DNA from: UBA4781 sp963674975 | GTDB lineage: Bacteria; Chloroflexota; Anaerolineae; Anaerolineales; Anaerolineaceae | Assembly: GCA_963674975.1 (NCBI GenBank) | Contig: OY771913.1 | Coordinates: forward strand, 2,108,001 to 2,172,000 | Direction of reading: 5' to 3' | DNA length: 64,000 nt | Part shown: one piece after another, positions 53,472 to 62,341 of the stretch | Numbering within the stretch: the first letter of the stretch is position 1 | How the letters are laid out: each line of letters opens with the position of its first letter | Made by a program: the position numbers and the translations under genes | The notes under the pieces: generated by a model | What the model was told of the DNA's origin: nothing | What the model saw: only the letters and a program-made list of their open reading frames with translations | Databases searched by the model: none

Positions 53472-55106
53472 ATGTCAGCAAAGCAACTTAAATTTGGAGA
53501 AGAAGCACGAAATAAACTGCGCAATGGTATTGATGTTGTGGCTGAGGCAGTTGCCACCACATTAGGTCCCAAGGGTCGCAATGTAGCCCTGGATCGCAAA
53601 TTCGGTTCACCCACCATTACTCATGATGGTGTTACCGTAGCAAAAGAAATCGAATTGGAAGATCCCTTTGAGAATATGGGAGCCCAATTACTAAAGGAAG
53701 CAGCGACCAAAACCAATGACATCGCTGGTGATGGCACCACCACCTCAACTGTTCTGGCGCATGCCATGGTAGCAGAGGGTTTAAAAACTCTGGCAGCAGG
53801 GGCAAACCCCATGCTTTTAAAGCGCGGTATCGAAGCTGCGTCGAAGAAAGTGGCAGATGCAATCAAGGAACAGGCAATTGATATTTCAACCAAAGAAGAA
53901 ATCGCCAATGTTGCCACCATTTCAGCGCAGGATCGTCAGATCGGCAGCCTGATCGCAGATGTGATGGATAAAGTTGGGAAAGATGGTGTGATCACTGTTG
54001 AAGAGTCAAAAGGCTTGGAGTTCGAACAGGAATACGTTGAAGGTATGCAGTTCGATCGCGGTTATATTTCACCTTATTTCGTTACCGATGCCGAACACAT
54101 GGAAGCTGTGATCGAAAATCCATACATTCTCATCTACGATAAGAAAATTTCCGCAGCACAAGATTTGCTGCCTCTGCTTGAAAAGATGGTGCAGGTTGGC
54201 AAACGTGAACTGGTCATCATTGCAGAAGATATCGATGGCGAAGCACTGGCTACCATGGTATTGAACAAACTGCGTGGAACTCTCAATGTATTGGCAGTCA
54301 AAGCTCCCGGTTTTGGCGATCGTCGAAAAGCCATGCTGCAGGATATTGCTATCCTCACCGGTGCATCCGTGATCTCTGAAGAGACCGGACGCAAACTGGA
54401 TACCGCCACCGTGCAGGACCTCGGAACTGCTGAAAAGGTTCAATCAGATAAAGACAATACCACCATCATCGGCGGTAAAGGTGATTCCAAAGAGATCAAA
54501 GCCCGCATTAACCAAATTCGTGTGGAAATTGAAAAAACCACCAGCGATTATGACCGCGAAAAACTGCAGGAGCGACTTGCAAAACTTTCCGGTGGCGTTG
54601 CGATCATTCGCGTAGGCGCTGCAACTGAAACCGAGTTAAAAGAAAAGAAACATCGTGTTGAAGATGCTCTTTCCGCAACCCGCGCAGCAGTTGAAGAAGG
54701 TATCGTTCCCGGTGGCGGCGTTGCATTACTCAACGCGGTAGATGCACTGGCTGCACTGAAAATGGATAGTGAAGATGCACAGACGGGTGTCAATATTGTC
54801 CGTAAGTCACTCACCGTTCCAATGAAGCGCATTACTGAAAATGCCGGCTTTGACGGACCGGTTGTGATTGAGAATGTCAAACAAGCTCAGGAGAAAGAAA
54901 AGAATAAGAAATTCGGTTTCGATATCCTCTCTGAGAAATATGTCGATATGGTCAAAGAAGGTGTCATTGATCCCGCAAAGGTAACACGCGGTGCTCTTGA
55001 AAACGCAACCTCCATTGCTGCCATGATCCTGACAACTGAGGCTCTCATCACGGATATTCCTGAAAAGGATAAACCGATGGCGCAGCCGCCCATGCCAGAA
55101 TATTAA
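53472..55106 (+). CDS. groEL: Chaperonin GroEL
   Basis: The protein has 544 residues. ATP-binding motifs VTLGPKGRNV (here TTLGPKGRNVAL) and GDGTTTSTVLA, and the equatorial and hinge motifs (EEGIVPGGGVALL) are intact. The C-terminus ends PPMPEY instead of a GGM tail, which is common outside the proteobacteria. It forms a 14-mer that folds proteins with GroES. AGAAGGAG precedes the ATG, and a strong terminator follows. Confidence 0.98.
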   Translation: MSAKQLKFGEEARNKLRNGIDVVAEAVATTLGPKGRNVALDRKFGSPTITHDGVTVAKEIELEDPFENMGAQLLKEAATKTNDIAGDGTTTSTVLAHAMVAEGLKTLAAGANPMLLKRGIEAASKKVADAIKEQAIDISTKEEIANVATISAQDRQIGSLIADVMDKVGKDGVITVEESKGLEFEQEYVEGMQFDRGYISPYFVTDAEHMEAVIENPYILIYDKKISAAQDLLPLLEKMVQVGKRELVIIAEDIDGEALATMVLNKLRGTLNVLAVKAPGFGDRRKAMLQDIAILTGASVISEETGRKLDTATVQDLGTAEKVQSDKDNTTIIGGKGDSKEIKARINQIRVEIEKTTSDYDREKLQERLAKLSGGVAIIRVGAATETELKEKKHRVEDALSATRAAVEEGIVPGGGVALLNAVDALAALKMDSEDAQTGVNIVRKSLTVPMKRITENAGFDGPVVIENVKQAQEKEKNKKFGFDILSEKYVDMVKEGVIDPAKVTRGALENATSIAAMILTTEALITDIPEKDKPMAQPPMPEY

Positions 55107-55122
55107 ACCTCTGGATGAAAAT

Positions 55123-55157
55123 AAAAAGCCGTAGATTTATTCCTACGGCTTTTTTTT
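55123..55157 (+). terminator. Terminator after groEL
   Basis: A 12-bp stem (55123-55134 with 55143-55154, AGCCGTAG/CTACGGCT) with an 8-base loop and an eight-T run. Confidence 0.93.
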
Positions 55158-55181
55158 ATTTCCGTTTATAATCATCGCATT

Positions 55182-56054
55182 ATGAAAAAAACACTTTCTT
55201 CTCTGTTTATCATCGCTATTTTTATGGTTCTTCTTTCAGCCTGCTCCCCAAAAGATAAGGAACAACAGGCAGCAGCAACCGCAGCCGAAGCTACTCCAAC
55301 TGAAGAACCGATGGCTGTACGGGTCAATGGAACCGGTATTACGCAGGAAGAATTCCAGAATGAGCAGCTGCGGCTGCAGGATGCTCAATCGGTTACCGGG
55401 GATGAGTTGAGTGAAGAAGAAGAAATGAACCGCATCCTTACCGAACTGGTAGGGCAGGTGCTGCTGGCACAGGGCGCAGGCAACGAAGGATACTTTGTTG
55501 ATGATGCAACCCTGCAGACACACGTCGACAATCTGATCGCCGAGGTTGGAGGTGCGGAGCAGTTCATGACCTGGCTGCAGAATAATCATTATACAGAAAT
55601 GAACTTCCGCAGGACGTTGCGCCGGCAGTTGGCGGCAGCCTGGATGCGCGACAAGATCACAGGCGAAGTACCCACTTCCACCGAGCAGGTGCATGCCCGC
55701 CAAATCCTGGTTAGTGATCGTGCAACGGCAGATGCGATCTACCAGCAGCTGCAGGCTGGATCGGATTTCGAAACGCTGGCGGAGTATTATGACACGCTGA
55801 CAGGTGGAGATCTGGGATGGTTTCCGCGCGGATATCTCTATGTGCAGGCGGTGGAGGATGCCGCATTCACATTGAGCGCCGGTCAGTACAGCACAGTGAT
55901 CGAAAGTGATTACGGCTATCATATCGTTCAGGTCATTGAGCGCAGCGAAAGCCAGCCGCTCAGCGCAGCCGCGCTGCACTTCATGCAGGAGCAGGCTGTG
56001 CAGAACTGGATCGATGCTCAATGGGCAGCCGCGAATATTGAAGTACTGATCTGA
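55182..56054 (+). CDS. Parvulin-type peptidyl-prolyl isomerase lipoprotein (PrsA/SurA-like)
   Basis: The protein has 290 residues. Lipobox LSAC (Cys near residue 21) gives membrane anchoring outside. A SurA-N-like helical domain (residues 45-165, MAVRVNGTGITQEEFQNEQ) is followed by a parvulin domain (165-260: VHARQILVSDRATADAIYQQLQ, GGDLGWFPRG, VIESDYGYHIVQV). It helps exported proteins fold. It starts 75 bp after groEL behind the terminator, so it probably has its own promoter. Confidence 0.92.
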   Translation: MKKTLSSLFIIAIFMVLLSACSPKDKEQQAAATAAEATPTEEPMAVRVNGTGITQEEFQNEQLRLQDAQSVTGDELSEEEEMNRILTELVGQVLLAQGAGNEGYFVDDATLQTHVDNLIAEVGGAEQFMTWLQNNHYTEMNFRRTLRRQLAAAWMRDKITGEVPTSTEQVHARQILVSDRATADAIYQQLQAGSDFETLAEYYDTLTGGDLGWFPRGYLYVQAVEDAAFTLSAGQYSTVIESDYGYHIVQVIERSESQPLSAAALHFMQEQAVQNWIDAQWAAANIEVLI

Positions 56055-56058
56055 TTCA

Positions 56059-57267
56059 CTAGAAACGGGGTTTTATTTTTATTGTCTCTTTCGATGTCAG
56101 GGGAGAATGAATGCCGCGATAGGGATAATCCAGTACACTGCCTTTTGCGAAATAAGAAAAATCAAAGTCGGTTTTATCACCGGCTTTTTTATTAGGAATG
56201 GGCATCAGGCGGGCGGTGAGCGGTTTATTCAATCGCAGCGCCAGAGCTGCTACATCTAAAAGCAGTGCCATGAGCTTTTCCGTTGCGATATCTCCCGGCA
56301 GGGGTACGGTATCCAGACCGGTTCCGCAAACACTGGAATACTGCAGTACATCATAGATGGAAAGCACTCCATCAGTGCTGCGTTCAGCCAGAATACTGTC
56401 TTCCAGAATTGGCATCATCAATCCGTTAAAACCCGCTTTCTTCCAGGTGCCGCCGTCCAACGCGCCTGCCAGAATGGCTGCCGCGGCAATACTGCCGGCA
56501 GACCCTATCTGCGATACTCCCAGGCTTTCGAGCGCTTTTCCGAAAGAGCATTGGTCAACCGGGTAGGGTGCCAGTGAAAAATCAAATCCCTTGAATGCAA
56601 TGGATGGTAAGGTATGTACTATTTCTTCCATTCGATCTGCATGTTCTGAAAAGACAGCCTGCAGTGAACGGCAGCCGCTGTCGATATCTTTGGCTTTCTG
56701 GAAAATTTCAATTGCCGTATCAGCGCACTCGACTGCAATGGAAAATGCGAATTCTCCCTTTACTCCATAAGCAGCCGGGAAAAACGGGGTGAACGGTTTG
56801 ACATTTGCAAGTGCCGCAAAGCGCAGGTTGGCAAAGCCGTCTGGTTCAATTTCTGCAACCTTTTTGATCACTTCCGCGCATCCCCTGATATCAGGCATGC
56901 AAACGCTGCCAGCCTGATCATCAAGCCGCATGGTGACGAAAAGGTCTTTTGAGAAAGACAAAATAACAGGAACGATGTTCACCGCATCGCAGTCTGCCAT
57001 ACGGCACGGTCCCAGTGAGAGATAGTCGAATTTTGCTGTGTGCATCAGGCTGCACAGATCGTTGATCTGCTGTTCTGCCTGGGATGGGTTCTGCAGATCC
57101 AGCCATTCTGAGAAAGGAGCGGTGGCAAGGCGGGTGCTCTGGATCTCATATCCCTTTGCTTCAAGAGCCGCTTTCAGCGTATCACGGTGAGCGCTTATGG
57201 TTGAAAGTGTATCATTCTGTGTCGACTGAGCCGGGTCAAAGAAATAGGTGATGGAGCGAATTTTCAT
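56059..57267 (-). CDS. DUF711 family protein
   Basis: The protein has 402 residues. Features shared with DUF711 are RSITYFFDP at the start, FANLRFAALANVKPFTPFFPAAY near residue 155, FSLAPYPVDQCSFGKALESLG near 235 and GFNGLMMPILEDSILAERS near 285. The fold is related to glycyl-radical-like barrels in predictions, and the role is not established. The start overlaps the stop of the rRNA methyltransferase gene by 4 bp, so it is translated together with it. Confidence 0.85.
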   Translation of the reverse strand: MKIRSITYFFDPAQSTQNDTLSTISAHRDTLKAALEAKGYEIQSTRLATAPFSEWLDLQNPSQAEQQINDLCSLMHTAKFDYLSLGPCRMADCDAVNIVPVILSFSKDLFVTMRLDDQAGSVCMPDIRGCAEVIKKVAEIEPDGFANLRFAALANVKPFTPFFPAAYGVKGEFAFSIAVECADTAIEIFQKAKDIDSGCRSLQAVFSEHADRMEEIVHTLPSIAFKGFDFSLAPYPVDQCSFGKALESLGVSQIGSAGSIAAAAILAGALDGGTWKKAGFNGLMMPILEDSILAERSTDGVLSIYDVLQYSSVCGTGLDTVPLPGDIATEKLMALLLDVAALALRLNKPLTARLMPIPNKKAGDKTDFDFSYFAKGSVLDYPYRGIHSPLTSKETIKIKPRF

Positions 57268-58025
57268 GCTATCCTCTGTCGTGAAACTTCATAGAGCAGG
57301 ATGCCGGTTGACATGGCGGCATTCAGACTTTCTGTATCTCCGGGCATGGGGATGAGCAGATTCTGATGGGGAAGCGCACGAATTTCTGCTGAAACACCGA
57401 ACGCTTCGCTGCCGATCACCACACTGATCGGCTGCCGCAGGTCAGCCTGCCAGCAGGGAATACCGTCCTGAACATCAGTCAGGTAGAGTCTGGTTTTCTG
57501 TGCCAGACTTTTTATTTTTTCGGTATCCGCTTCCCGAATGGGAAGCTGAAAATGGGCTCCCATTCCGGCGCGTACTACTTTAGGGGAGTAAGGATCTGCT
57601 GTTCCCGGTGTATAAAAAATACTCTGTACCCCAAAAGCTGCTGCCGTTCTCATGATGGTACCGAAATTACCGGGATCCTGGATCCCATCCAGCACAATGC
57701 AGAAATTCAAATCGGAGGGAACAGGTAGTTCAAGAAAAGGCAGGATCAGTAAAATACCCTGGGATGTTTCCGTATCAGAGATACGGTCAAGCAGGTCAGC
57801 GGCGACCTCAATTTTTTCACAATTACAGGCAGCCAGAACTCTTTCTCCACGCTCGGAAAGAGAAGAACTGAAAAGCACCAGAGAAGGCTGCTGGTGGTGA
57901 GAAACAGCTTCTTCAGCCAGGCGGATGCCTTCACAGACAAAAGCTTGCTGCTGATAGCGTTCTTTTTTCTGCGCAAGGAGCGAACGCACCTGCTTGATTT
58001 TTGGGTTTTGAGAAGAAGTAAGCAT
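57264..58025 (-). CDS. SpoU/TrmH-family RNA 2'-O-methyltransferase (RlmB-like)
   Basis: The protein has 253 residues. An N-terminal substrate-binding domain (NPKIKQVRSLLAQKKERYQQ) is followed by the SPOUT domain with motif 1 VLDGIQDPGNFGTIMRTAAAF, motif 2 VVIGSEAFGVS and motif 3 LLIPMPGDTESLNAAMSTGI. It methylates a ribose 2'-OH in rRNA or tRNA. The exact nucleotide is not readable from sequence. It is followed by DUF711 (overlap) and preceded by the macrodomain gene. Confidence 0.92.
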   Translation of the reverse strand: MLTSSQNPKIKQVRSLLAQKKERYQQQAFVCEGIRLAEEAVSHHQQPSLVLFSSSLSERGERVLAACNCEKIEVAADLLDRISDTETSQGILLILPFLELPVPSDLNFCIVLDGIQDPGNFGTIMRTAAAFGVQSIFYTPGTADPYSPKVVRAGMGAHFQLPIREADTEKIKSLAQKTRLYLTDVQDGIPCWQADLRQPISVVIGSEAFGVSAEIRALPHQNLLIPMPGDTESLNAAMSTGILLYEVSRQRIA

Positions 58026-58033
58026 GTTTGGTT

Positions 58034-58603
58034 TCAGCCTGATTGCGTGAATTTTTCCATGAATATCTGCACAGAATCTGCCCCAAATAGTACCATCCGT
58101 ACCAGGTGCAGTTTGGTGAGCGGATTCTTTTCAAAAAAGCGGAATATTTCTTCTTTGAATACTTCCGCGGCTTTTTCTGATGGAAACCCGTAAATGCCGG
58201 TAGAAATGGCGGGAAAGGCAAGGGATGAAATGCCCAATTCTTCGGATAAGAGGAAGCAGCCGCGAATGGTCTGACGCAGTTTGAAAACCTCATCGCCTTC
58301 TCCCCAGATGGGACCAACCGCGTGAATGATATAACGGCAGTGCAGGCTGCCCGCGCCGGTATAAGCTGGTCTGGTATGGGAGATCGGTCCGAATTTGTTC
58401 ACCCAGGCATCACTTTCTGCCTGGATCGTTTTCCCGCCGGCGCGTGAGATCGCCGCTGCCACACCTCCACCATGCTGCAGGTGGCTGTTGGCTGCGTTCA
58501 CAATAGCGTCAACATTCTCCTGCGTGATATCACCCTGTACAAGCTGCAGGTGATTTTCTTCAGAGAATGGAGCTTCATACCAGATTCGTGCTGTTGCAGT
58601 CAT
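58034..58603 (-). CDS. Macrodomain ADP-ribose hydrolase (YmdB/MacroD-like)
   Basis: The protein has 189 residues. Motifs DITQENVDAIVNAANSHLQHGGGVAAAI (ribose-binding Asn and Gly loop), AVGPIWGE and SLAFPAISTGIYGFP (diphosphate loop) match the MacroD group, with IVNAANS and GGGVAAAI at the catalytic site. These enzymes remove ADP-ribose from proteins, O-acetyl-ADP-ribose or nucleic acids. It sits 8 bp before the RlmB-like gene on the same strand. Confidence 0.93.
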   Translation of the reverse strand: MTATARIWYEAPFSEENHLQLVQGDITQENVDAIVNAANSHLQHGGGVAAAISRAGGKTIQAESDAWVNKFGPISHTRPAYTGAGSLHCRYIIHAVGPIWGEGDEVFKLRQTIRGCFLLSEELGISSLAFPAISTGIYGFPSEKAAEVFKEEIFRFFEKNPLTKLHLVRMVLFGADSVQIFMEKFTQSG

Positions 58604-58626
58604 GATTCCATTTTAACGTCTTTAAA

Positions 58627-58656
58627 CAAAAATGAGGCGGATATTTCCGCCCCATT
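58627..58656 (-). terminator. Terminator after rplT
   Basis: On the minus strand the stem GGCGGA-AATA-TCCGCC, extended on both sides by an ATG/CAT pairing with a mismatch, is followed by TTTTTG. It ends the infC-rpmI-rplT transcript 26 bp past the rplT stop. Confidence 0.88.
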
Positions 58657-58681
58657 ATCTTATTTAAAGGAAGATTTTTGA

Positions 58682-59035
58682 TTAGATAGCTGCTTTTGCT
58701 TTGTCAACAACAGCCGCGAAAGCCTGCGGGTCACGAATTGCCAGATCAGCCAGTATCTTTCGATTGAGATCGATATTTGCTTTCTTCATGGCATTGATCA
58801 ACCGGCTGTAGCTGATACCGTTCAAACGGGCAGCCGCATTGATGCGTGTGATCCACAATTTGCGCAGATCGCGCTTTCGTACGCGACGATCACGCGTTGC
58901 GTACCATAAACTTTTCAGCATGGCTTCGTTCGCGCGCCGGTACAGGCGAGAACGAGTTCCAAACTGACCTTTTGTTATTTTCAGGACTTTTTTGTGATGC
59001 AGATACCGACCAGGTCCACCTTTTACACGAGTCAT
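58682..59035 (-). CDS. rplT: 50S ribosomal protein L20
   Basis: The start is the ATG at 59035 (AAAGGAG 6 bases upstream); the frame runs 22 codons further without support. The 117-residue protein begins MTRVKGGPGRYLHHKKVLK and contains the L20 motifs FGTRSRLYRRANEAMLKSL and RKRDLRKLWITRINAAARL. L20 binds 23S rRNA early in assembly and represses its own operon in other bacteria. It is the last gene of the operon. Confidence 0.97.
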   Translation of the reverse strand: MTRVKGGPGRYLHHKKVLKITKGQFGTRSRLYRRANEAMLKSLWYATRDRRVRKRDLRKLWITRINAAARLNGISYSRLINAMKKANIDLNRKILADLAIRDPQAFAAVVDKAKAAI

Positions 59036-59115
59036 TTTTTCTCCTTTGCAAACCCCGGGGCGTCGGTTGTAAAACCAGTTGCGAACACCCAGCAGCCGCA
59101 AACTTTACGTATTAA

Positions 59116-59352
59116 TTAACTGTTTTTCTCAATATAAGGCGCAAGTCTCTTCACGCGCTTTTGAATACTCTTCCCTTTCACCGGGATCATCTCGGTGAAT
59201 TGTGCTTTTGTGCGGTCAGAAGTATTCCGGCGAAGATGGCTTTTACCGCCTTTGGTGCGCAGAAGCTTGCCAGAACCGGTAGCCCGGAATCTCTTGGCTG
59301 TTGCTTTGTGCGTCTTCATTTTGTATTTTGTAGTCTTTACTTTTCGCGGCAC
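59116..59352 (-). CDS. rpmI: 50S ribosomal protein L35
   Basis: The 78-residue protein has the L35 core KMKTHKATAKRFRATGSGKLLRTK and RRNTSDRTKAQF. Its N-terminus (MPRKVKTTKY) is about nine residues longer than the usual MPKMKTHK. It is basic throughout and joins the large subunit near L15. It lies between infC and rplT, the conserved order in bacteria. Confidence 0.95.
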   Translation of the reverse strand: MPRKVKTTKYKMKTHKATAKRFRATGSGKLLRTKGGKSHLRRNTSDRTKAQFTEMIPVKGKSIQKRVKRLAPYIEKNS

Positions 59353-59455
59353 AGCTCTACTCCTTCCATATTAAATAGAAAATCCTCTAAATAAGGGCAA
59401 GCGCAAATTATACTGGAAAACCCTTGATTTGCCAATAAAGTTGGACGTTATTTAT

Positions 59456-59980
59456 TTATGGTTTTGGTTGTTTTTGTGGTGCGAGCAGCATGTTCATGGA
59501 ACGACCTTCCATAGAAGGTGCCTTCTCGATCACTGCCACATCCATTAAATCTTCTGCGATCTCTTTCAGATCTTCCAGGGCGATCTCGGGATAGGTGACT
59601 TCTCGACCGCGGAAACGGATCGTAACCAGCACTTTCATACCGTGCTCCAGCCATCCGCGTGCGTCCTCCACTTTGAAACCGCGGTGATGTTCGTTGGTCT
59701 TGGGGCGCAAACGGATCTCTTTGACCTCTACCTTGGTTTGTGCTTTACGTGCTTGACGATCTTTTTTATTCTGCTCGTATAAATATTTTCCCAGATTAAG
59801 AACTTTGCATACCGGTGGATTTGCATTTGGGGCGACTTCCACCAGGTCAAGCTCTGCTTCGCGTGCTATCTGCAGCGCTTTTTCTCTGGGAACAACTCCA
59901 ATATTCTCCCCATTTTGGTCGATCAAGCGAACGGTTGCCGACCGGATATCTTTATTTGCTCTAACGTTTGAAGTAGCGAT
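59456..59980 (-). CDS. infC: Translation initiation factor IF-3, AUC start codon
   Basis: I place the start at an ATC (59980-59978), because AAGGAG (59994-59989) lies 8 bases before it. The protein read from there is 174 residues and begins with the normal IF-3 N-terminus (ATSNVRANKDIRSATVR then LIDQNGENIG). No ATG, GTG or TTG gives that N-terminus; the nearest TTG (59926) would remove 18 conserved residues. Rare start codons in infC are known: in Escherichia coli AUU lets IF-3 limit its own synthesis. The domains are intact (NPPVCKVLNLGKYLYEQ; EIRLRPKTNEHH; VLVTIRFRGREVTYP). Confidence 0.95.
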   Translation of the reverse strand: MATSNVRANKDIRSATVRLIDQNGENIGVVPREKALQIAREAELDLVEVAPNANPPVCKVLNLGKYLYEQNKKDRQARKAQTKVEVKEIRLRPKTNEHHRGFKVEDARGWLEHGMKVLVTIRFRGREVTYPEIALEDLKEIAEDLMDVAVIEKAPSMEGRSMNMLLAPQKQPKP

Positions 59981-60090
59981 ACTTAAAACTCCTTTCTTAC
60001 TTTCAATGATTTGATATTACCATAAATTGAAAATACAAGTCAACATCAAAACCAGAGTTTGAATTTCTGCTTTCTGCAAAATGGTGATGA

Positions 60091-60126
60091 AAAAAAGCAG
60101 AGGAAATTTTACCCTCTGCTTTTTTT
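60091..60126 (-). terminator. Terminator between thrS and infC
   Basis: A perfect 13-bp stem (60091-60103 with 60113-60125, AGCAGAGG/CCTCTGCT) with a 9-base loop and A/T runs on both sides lies 7 bp past the thrS stop on the minus strand. It separates thrS from the infC operon. Confidence 0.92.
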
Positions 60127-60132
60127 GTTTGC

Positions 60133-61920
60133 TTATATCTTTGATTCTATTTCCATCTTTGCGCGTTCCAGGAAAATCGCCAGATCCTGTGCGCCCGGGT
60201 TTTCTCCGCTGCGCAGGCGCAGAGATACCTGCTTGTTTTCCATTTCCTGGTCGCCTATTACCAGCATATATGGGATTTTCTGGTTCTGTGCGTCGCGTAT
60301 CTTGGCGTTCATGCGTTCGCTGCGCGTATCCACTTTCACACGGATCCCTTCTGCACGGATGGCTTTTCGAAGTTCTTCTGCGTAAGGAAGATGGCGGTCG
60401 GCGATAGGAATGATCATAGCCTGTACAGGCATCAGCCATACCGGGAAAGCCCCTGCATAATGCTCGATGAGCACACCGAAGAAACGTTCCAAACTGCCCA
60501 GCAGAGCGCGGTGCACCATGTAAGGACGGTGCTGCTCACCATCTTCACCGACATAAGTCAGGTCAAATTTTTCGGGTTCATTGAAATCAAATTGGATGGT
60601 TGAGAGCTGCCATTCGCGCTGCAGTGCGTCTTTGATCTTGAGGTCGATCTTTGGACCGTAGAAGGCGCCGCCGCCTTCATCGATGTCATAGGAAATGCCA
60701 GCCCGCTTGAGTGATGCTTCCAGGGCTGCTTCGGCTTCTTTCCAGCGCGCGGGTTCGCCGACCGCGTCATCCGGTCGCGTGGCGAGGTAAGCCGAAAATT
60801 CATTGAAACCGAATGCGCGCAGCATGTTCAGGCAGAAGTTCAATACAAAATCGATCTCCTGCGGCATTTGTTCCGGCGAGCAGAAGTGATGCGCGTCATC
60901 CTGCGTAAAGCCGCGCACACGCAGCAGACCATGCAGCACCCCGCTGCGTTCATAGCGGTATACCGTGCCGGTTTCTGCATAACGGATAGGCAGTTCTTTG
61001 TATGAACGGATCTTGCTCTTGTAAATATGCAGGTGGAAGGGGCAGTTCATAGGTTTGATGTAATATTTCTGCCCTTCAATGTCGATGGGTGAATACATAT
61101 TGTCTTTGTAGAATCCCAGGTGCCCTGAGGTTTCCCACAACTGCGCTTTCCCGATGTGAGGGGTATACACGAAATCGTAATCCGATTTTTCGTGTTCATC
61201 GCGCCAGTAATCTTCGATGATCTTGCGGATCATGCCGCCGTTGGGATGCCAGAGGATGAGACCGGCGCCTACTTCTTCAACGGAACTGTACAGGTCCAGA
61301 TCCTTCCCCAGTTTGCGGTGATCGCGTTTTTTTGCTTCTTCCAGCATATCGAGGTAGGCTTTCAATTCTTCCGGTTTTTCCCAGGCGGTTCCGTAGATGC
61401 GCTGCAGCATGGGGCGGTTTTCATCACCCCGCCAGTAGGCTCCCGCAATATTGAGCAGCTTGATGGCAGAAGGATTGATCTCGGTGGTATCTGCCACGTG
61501 AGGTCCACGGCACAGGTCGGTGAAATTACCACTCGTGTAAATGGATAACTCCGGTTTTTCACTGAGCGGATTGCCGTGTTCATCGAACTGCCCTTTTTCC
61601 AGGTCTTCGATCAATTCCAGTTTATAGGGCTGGTCGTGAAAGATCTGTTTGCCTTCTTCCGCCGTAATGATCTTCTTTTCGAATTTAATATGTTCTTTGA
61701 TCAATTTACGCATGCGCGCTTCGATCTCTTTCAGATCTTCAGGCGTGAGGGGGCGGGGCAGATCGAAATCATAATAAAAACCTGTATCGATCGCGGGACC
61801 GATGGCGATCTTAGCGTTAGGGAAGCGCTCCAGTACGGCAGATGCCATGATGTGAGCAGTAGAGTGGCGCACCCGGTACAGGTGTGAATCTTCGTAACGT
61901 TCTTTTTTCTCTTTTTCCAT
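60133..61920 (-). CDS. thrS: Threonyl-tRNA synthetase without the TGS domain
   Basis: The start is the ATG at 61920, 5 bases behind GGAGG. The protein has 595 residues, about 45-50 fewer than E. coli ThrRS, because the N-terminal TGS domain is absent. It starts in the editing (tRNA-SAD) domain with the HxxxH motif (RHSTAHIMA) and has the second editing motif DLCRGPHVAD. Catalytic-core residues are present: zinc ligands in MNCPFHLHIYKS, RVRGFTQDDAHHF and HRALLGSLERFFGV, followed by an anticodon-binding C-terminal domain. Editing should therefore still work. A threonine T-box lies upstream. Confidence 0.97.
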   Translation of the reverse strand: MEKEKKERYEDSHLYRVRHSTAHIMASAVLERFPNAKIAIGPAIDTGFYYDFDLPRPLTPEDLKEIEARMRKLIKEHIKFEKKIITAEEGKQIFHDQPYKLELIEDLEKGQFDEHGNPLSEKPELSIYTSGNFTDLCRGPHVADTTEINPSAIKLLNIAGAYWRGDENRPMLQRIYGTAWEKPEELKAYLDMLEEAKKRDHRKLGKDLDLYSSVEEVGAGLILWHPNGGMIRKIIEDYWRDEHEKSDYDFVYTPHIGKAQLWETSGHLGFYKDNMYSPIDIEGQKYYIKPMNCPFHLHIYKSKIRSYKELPIRYAETGTVYRYERSGVLHGLLRVRGFTQDDAHHFCSPEQMPQEIDFVLNFCLNMLRAFGFNEFSAYLATRPDDAVGEPARWKEAEAALEASLKRAGISYDIDEGGGAFYGPKIDLKIKDALQREWQLSTIQFDFNEPEKFDLTYVGEDGEQHRPYMVHRALLGSLERFFGVLIEHYAGAFPVWLMPVQAMIIPIADRHLPYAEELRKAIRAEGIRVKVDTRSERMNAKIRDAQNQKIPYMLVIGDQEMENKQVSLRLRSGENPGAQDLAIFLERAKMEIESKI

Positions 61921-61945
61921 GATAACCTCCAATTCAATATTTAAA

Positions 61946-62185
61946 CAAAAACCCGCTCCATTTCTGGGGCGGGAGTGTTCTCACGCGGTTCCACCCAGTT
62001 TGGCAGTCATTGACTGTCATCTCTGGCGGCTGATAACGGTGCCTGCCGTTTCCCATACTTGGTTGTTCCGTTCCGGGTCAAGCTCTCAGGTGGTTTTCAC
62101 TGAATTTTCTCGTAGAAACCTCTCAGCCGCTGGATTTCTTTTCCTGTCGATCGATTCTTTCAGCTACTCGTCCTGATCGTTGCTG
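61946..62185 (-). ncRNA. T-box riboswitch upstream of thrS, threonine specifier ACC
   Basis: Read on the minus strand, the T-box sequence TGGGTGGAACCGCG (61997-61984) is followed by a terminator stem CCCGC...GCGGG and TTTTTG (61973-61947). In Stem I two helices, TCAGG/CCTGA and CTGAA/TTCAG, surround a specifier loop. Its 3' side reads TGAAAACCA, placing codon ACC (62094-62092, Thr) in the specifier position. Uncharged tRNA-Thr would stabilise the antiterminator and allow thrS transcription. Confidence 0.95.
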
Positions 62186-62253
62186 TGGTTTATTTATACC
62201 TTTTTTCTCTTGTTTACGCAAGGATTAGATGGAAAGTGAGTTAAAAGAAAGTA

Positions 62254-62313
62254 CGGTCGGTTTAGAACTCGAACCTGCGACCTTTCGATGTCAACCCAAT
62301 ACTCAAGCTAATG
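62254..62313 (-). pseudogene. Decayed tRNA-Val (GAC) copy
   Basis: The minus-strand sequence matches the intact tRNA-Val at 63247-63320 through the anticodon, variable and T arms, with a single deleted base and a few substitutions. GTTGACATCG and GGTTCGAGT are kept. About nine bases of the D loop are missing, and the 5' acceptor half is lost. The bases 3' of the tRNA (TTAAAAGAAA on the plus strand) also match, so a whole segment was once duplicated. Confidence 0.8.
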
Positions 62314-62341
62314 GATATACCTGCCTAGCAGGTGTATCCGA

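Noticed and set aside
50150..56060. Prophage or mobile element around the TPR and groESL genes
   Set aside because: No integrase, transposase, phage structural gene or terminal repeat is visible, and housekeeping genes surround the region.
62254..62313. A functional second tRNA-Val
   Set aside because: The D loop is shortened and the 5' acceptor strand is missing, so the cloverleaf cannot form.
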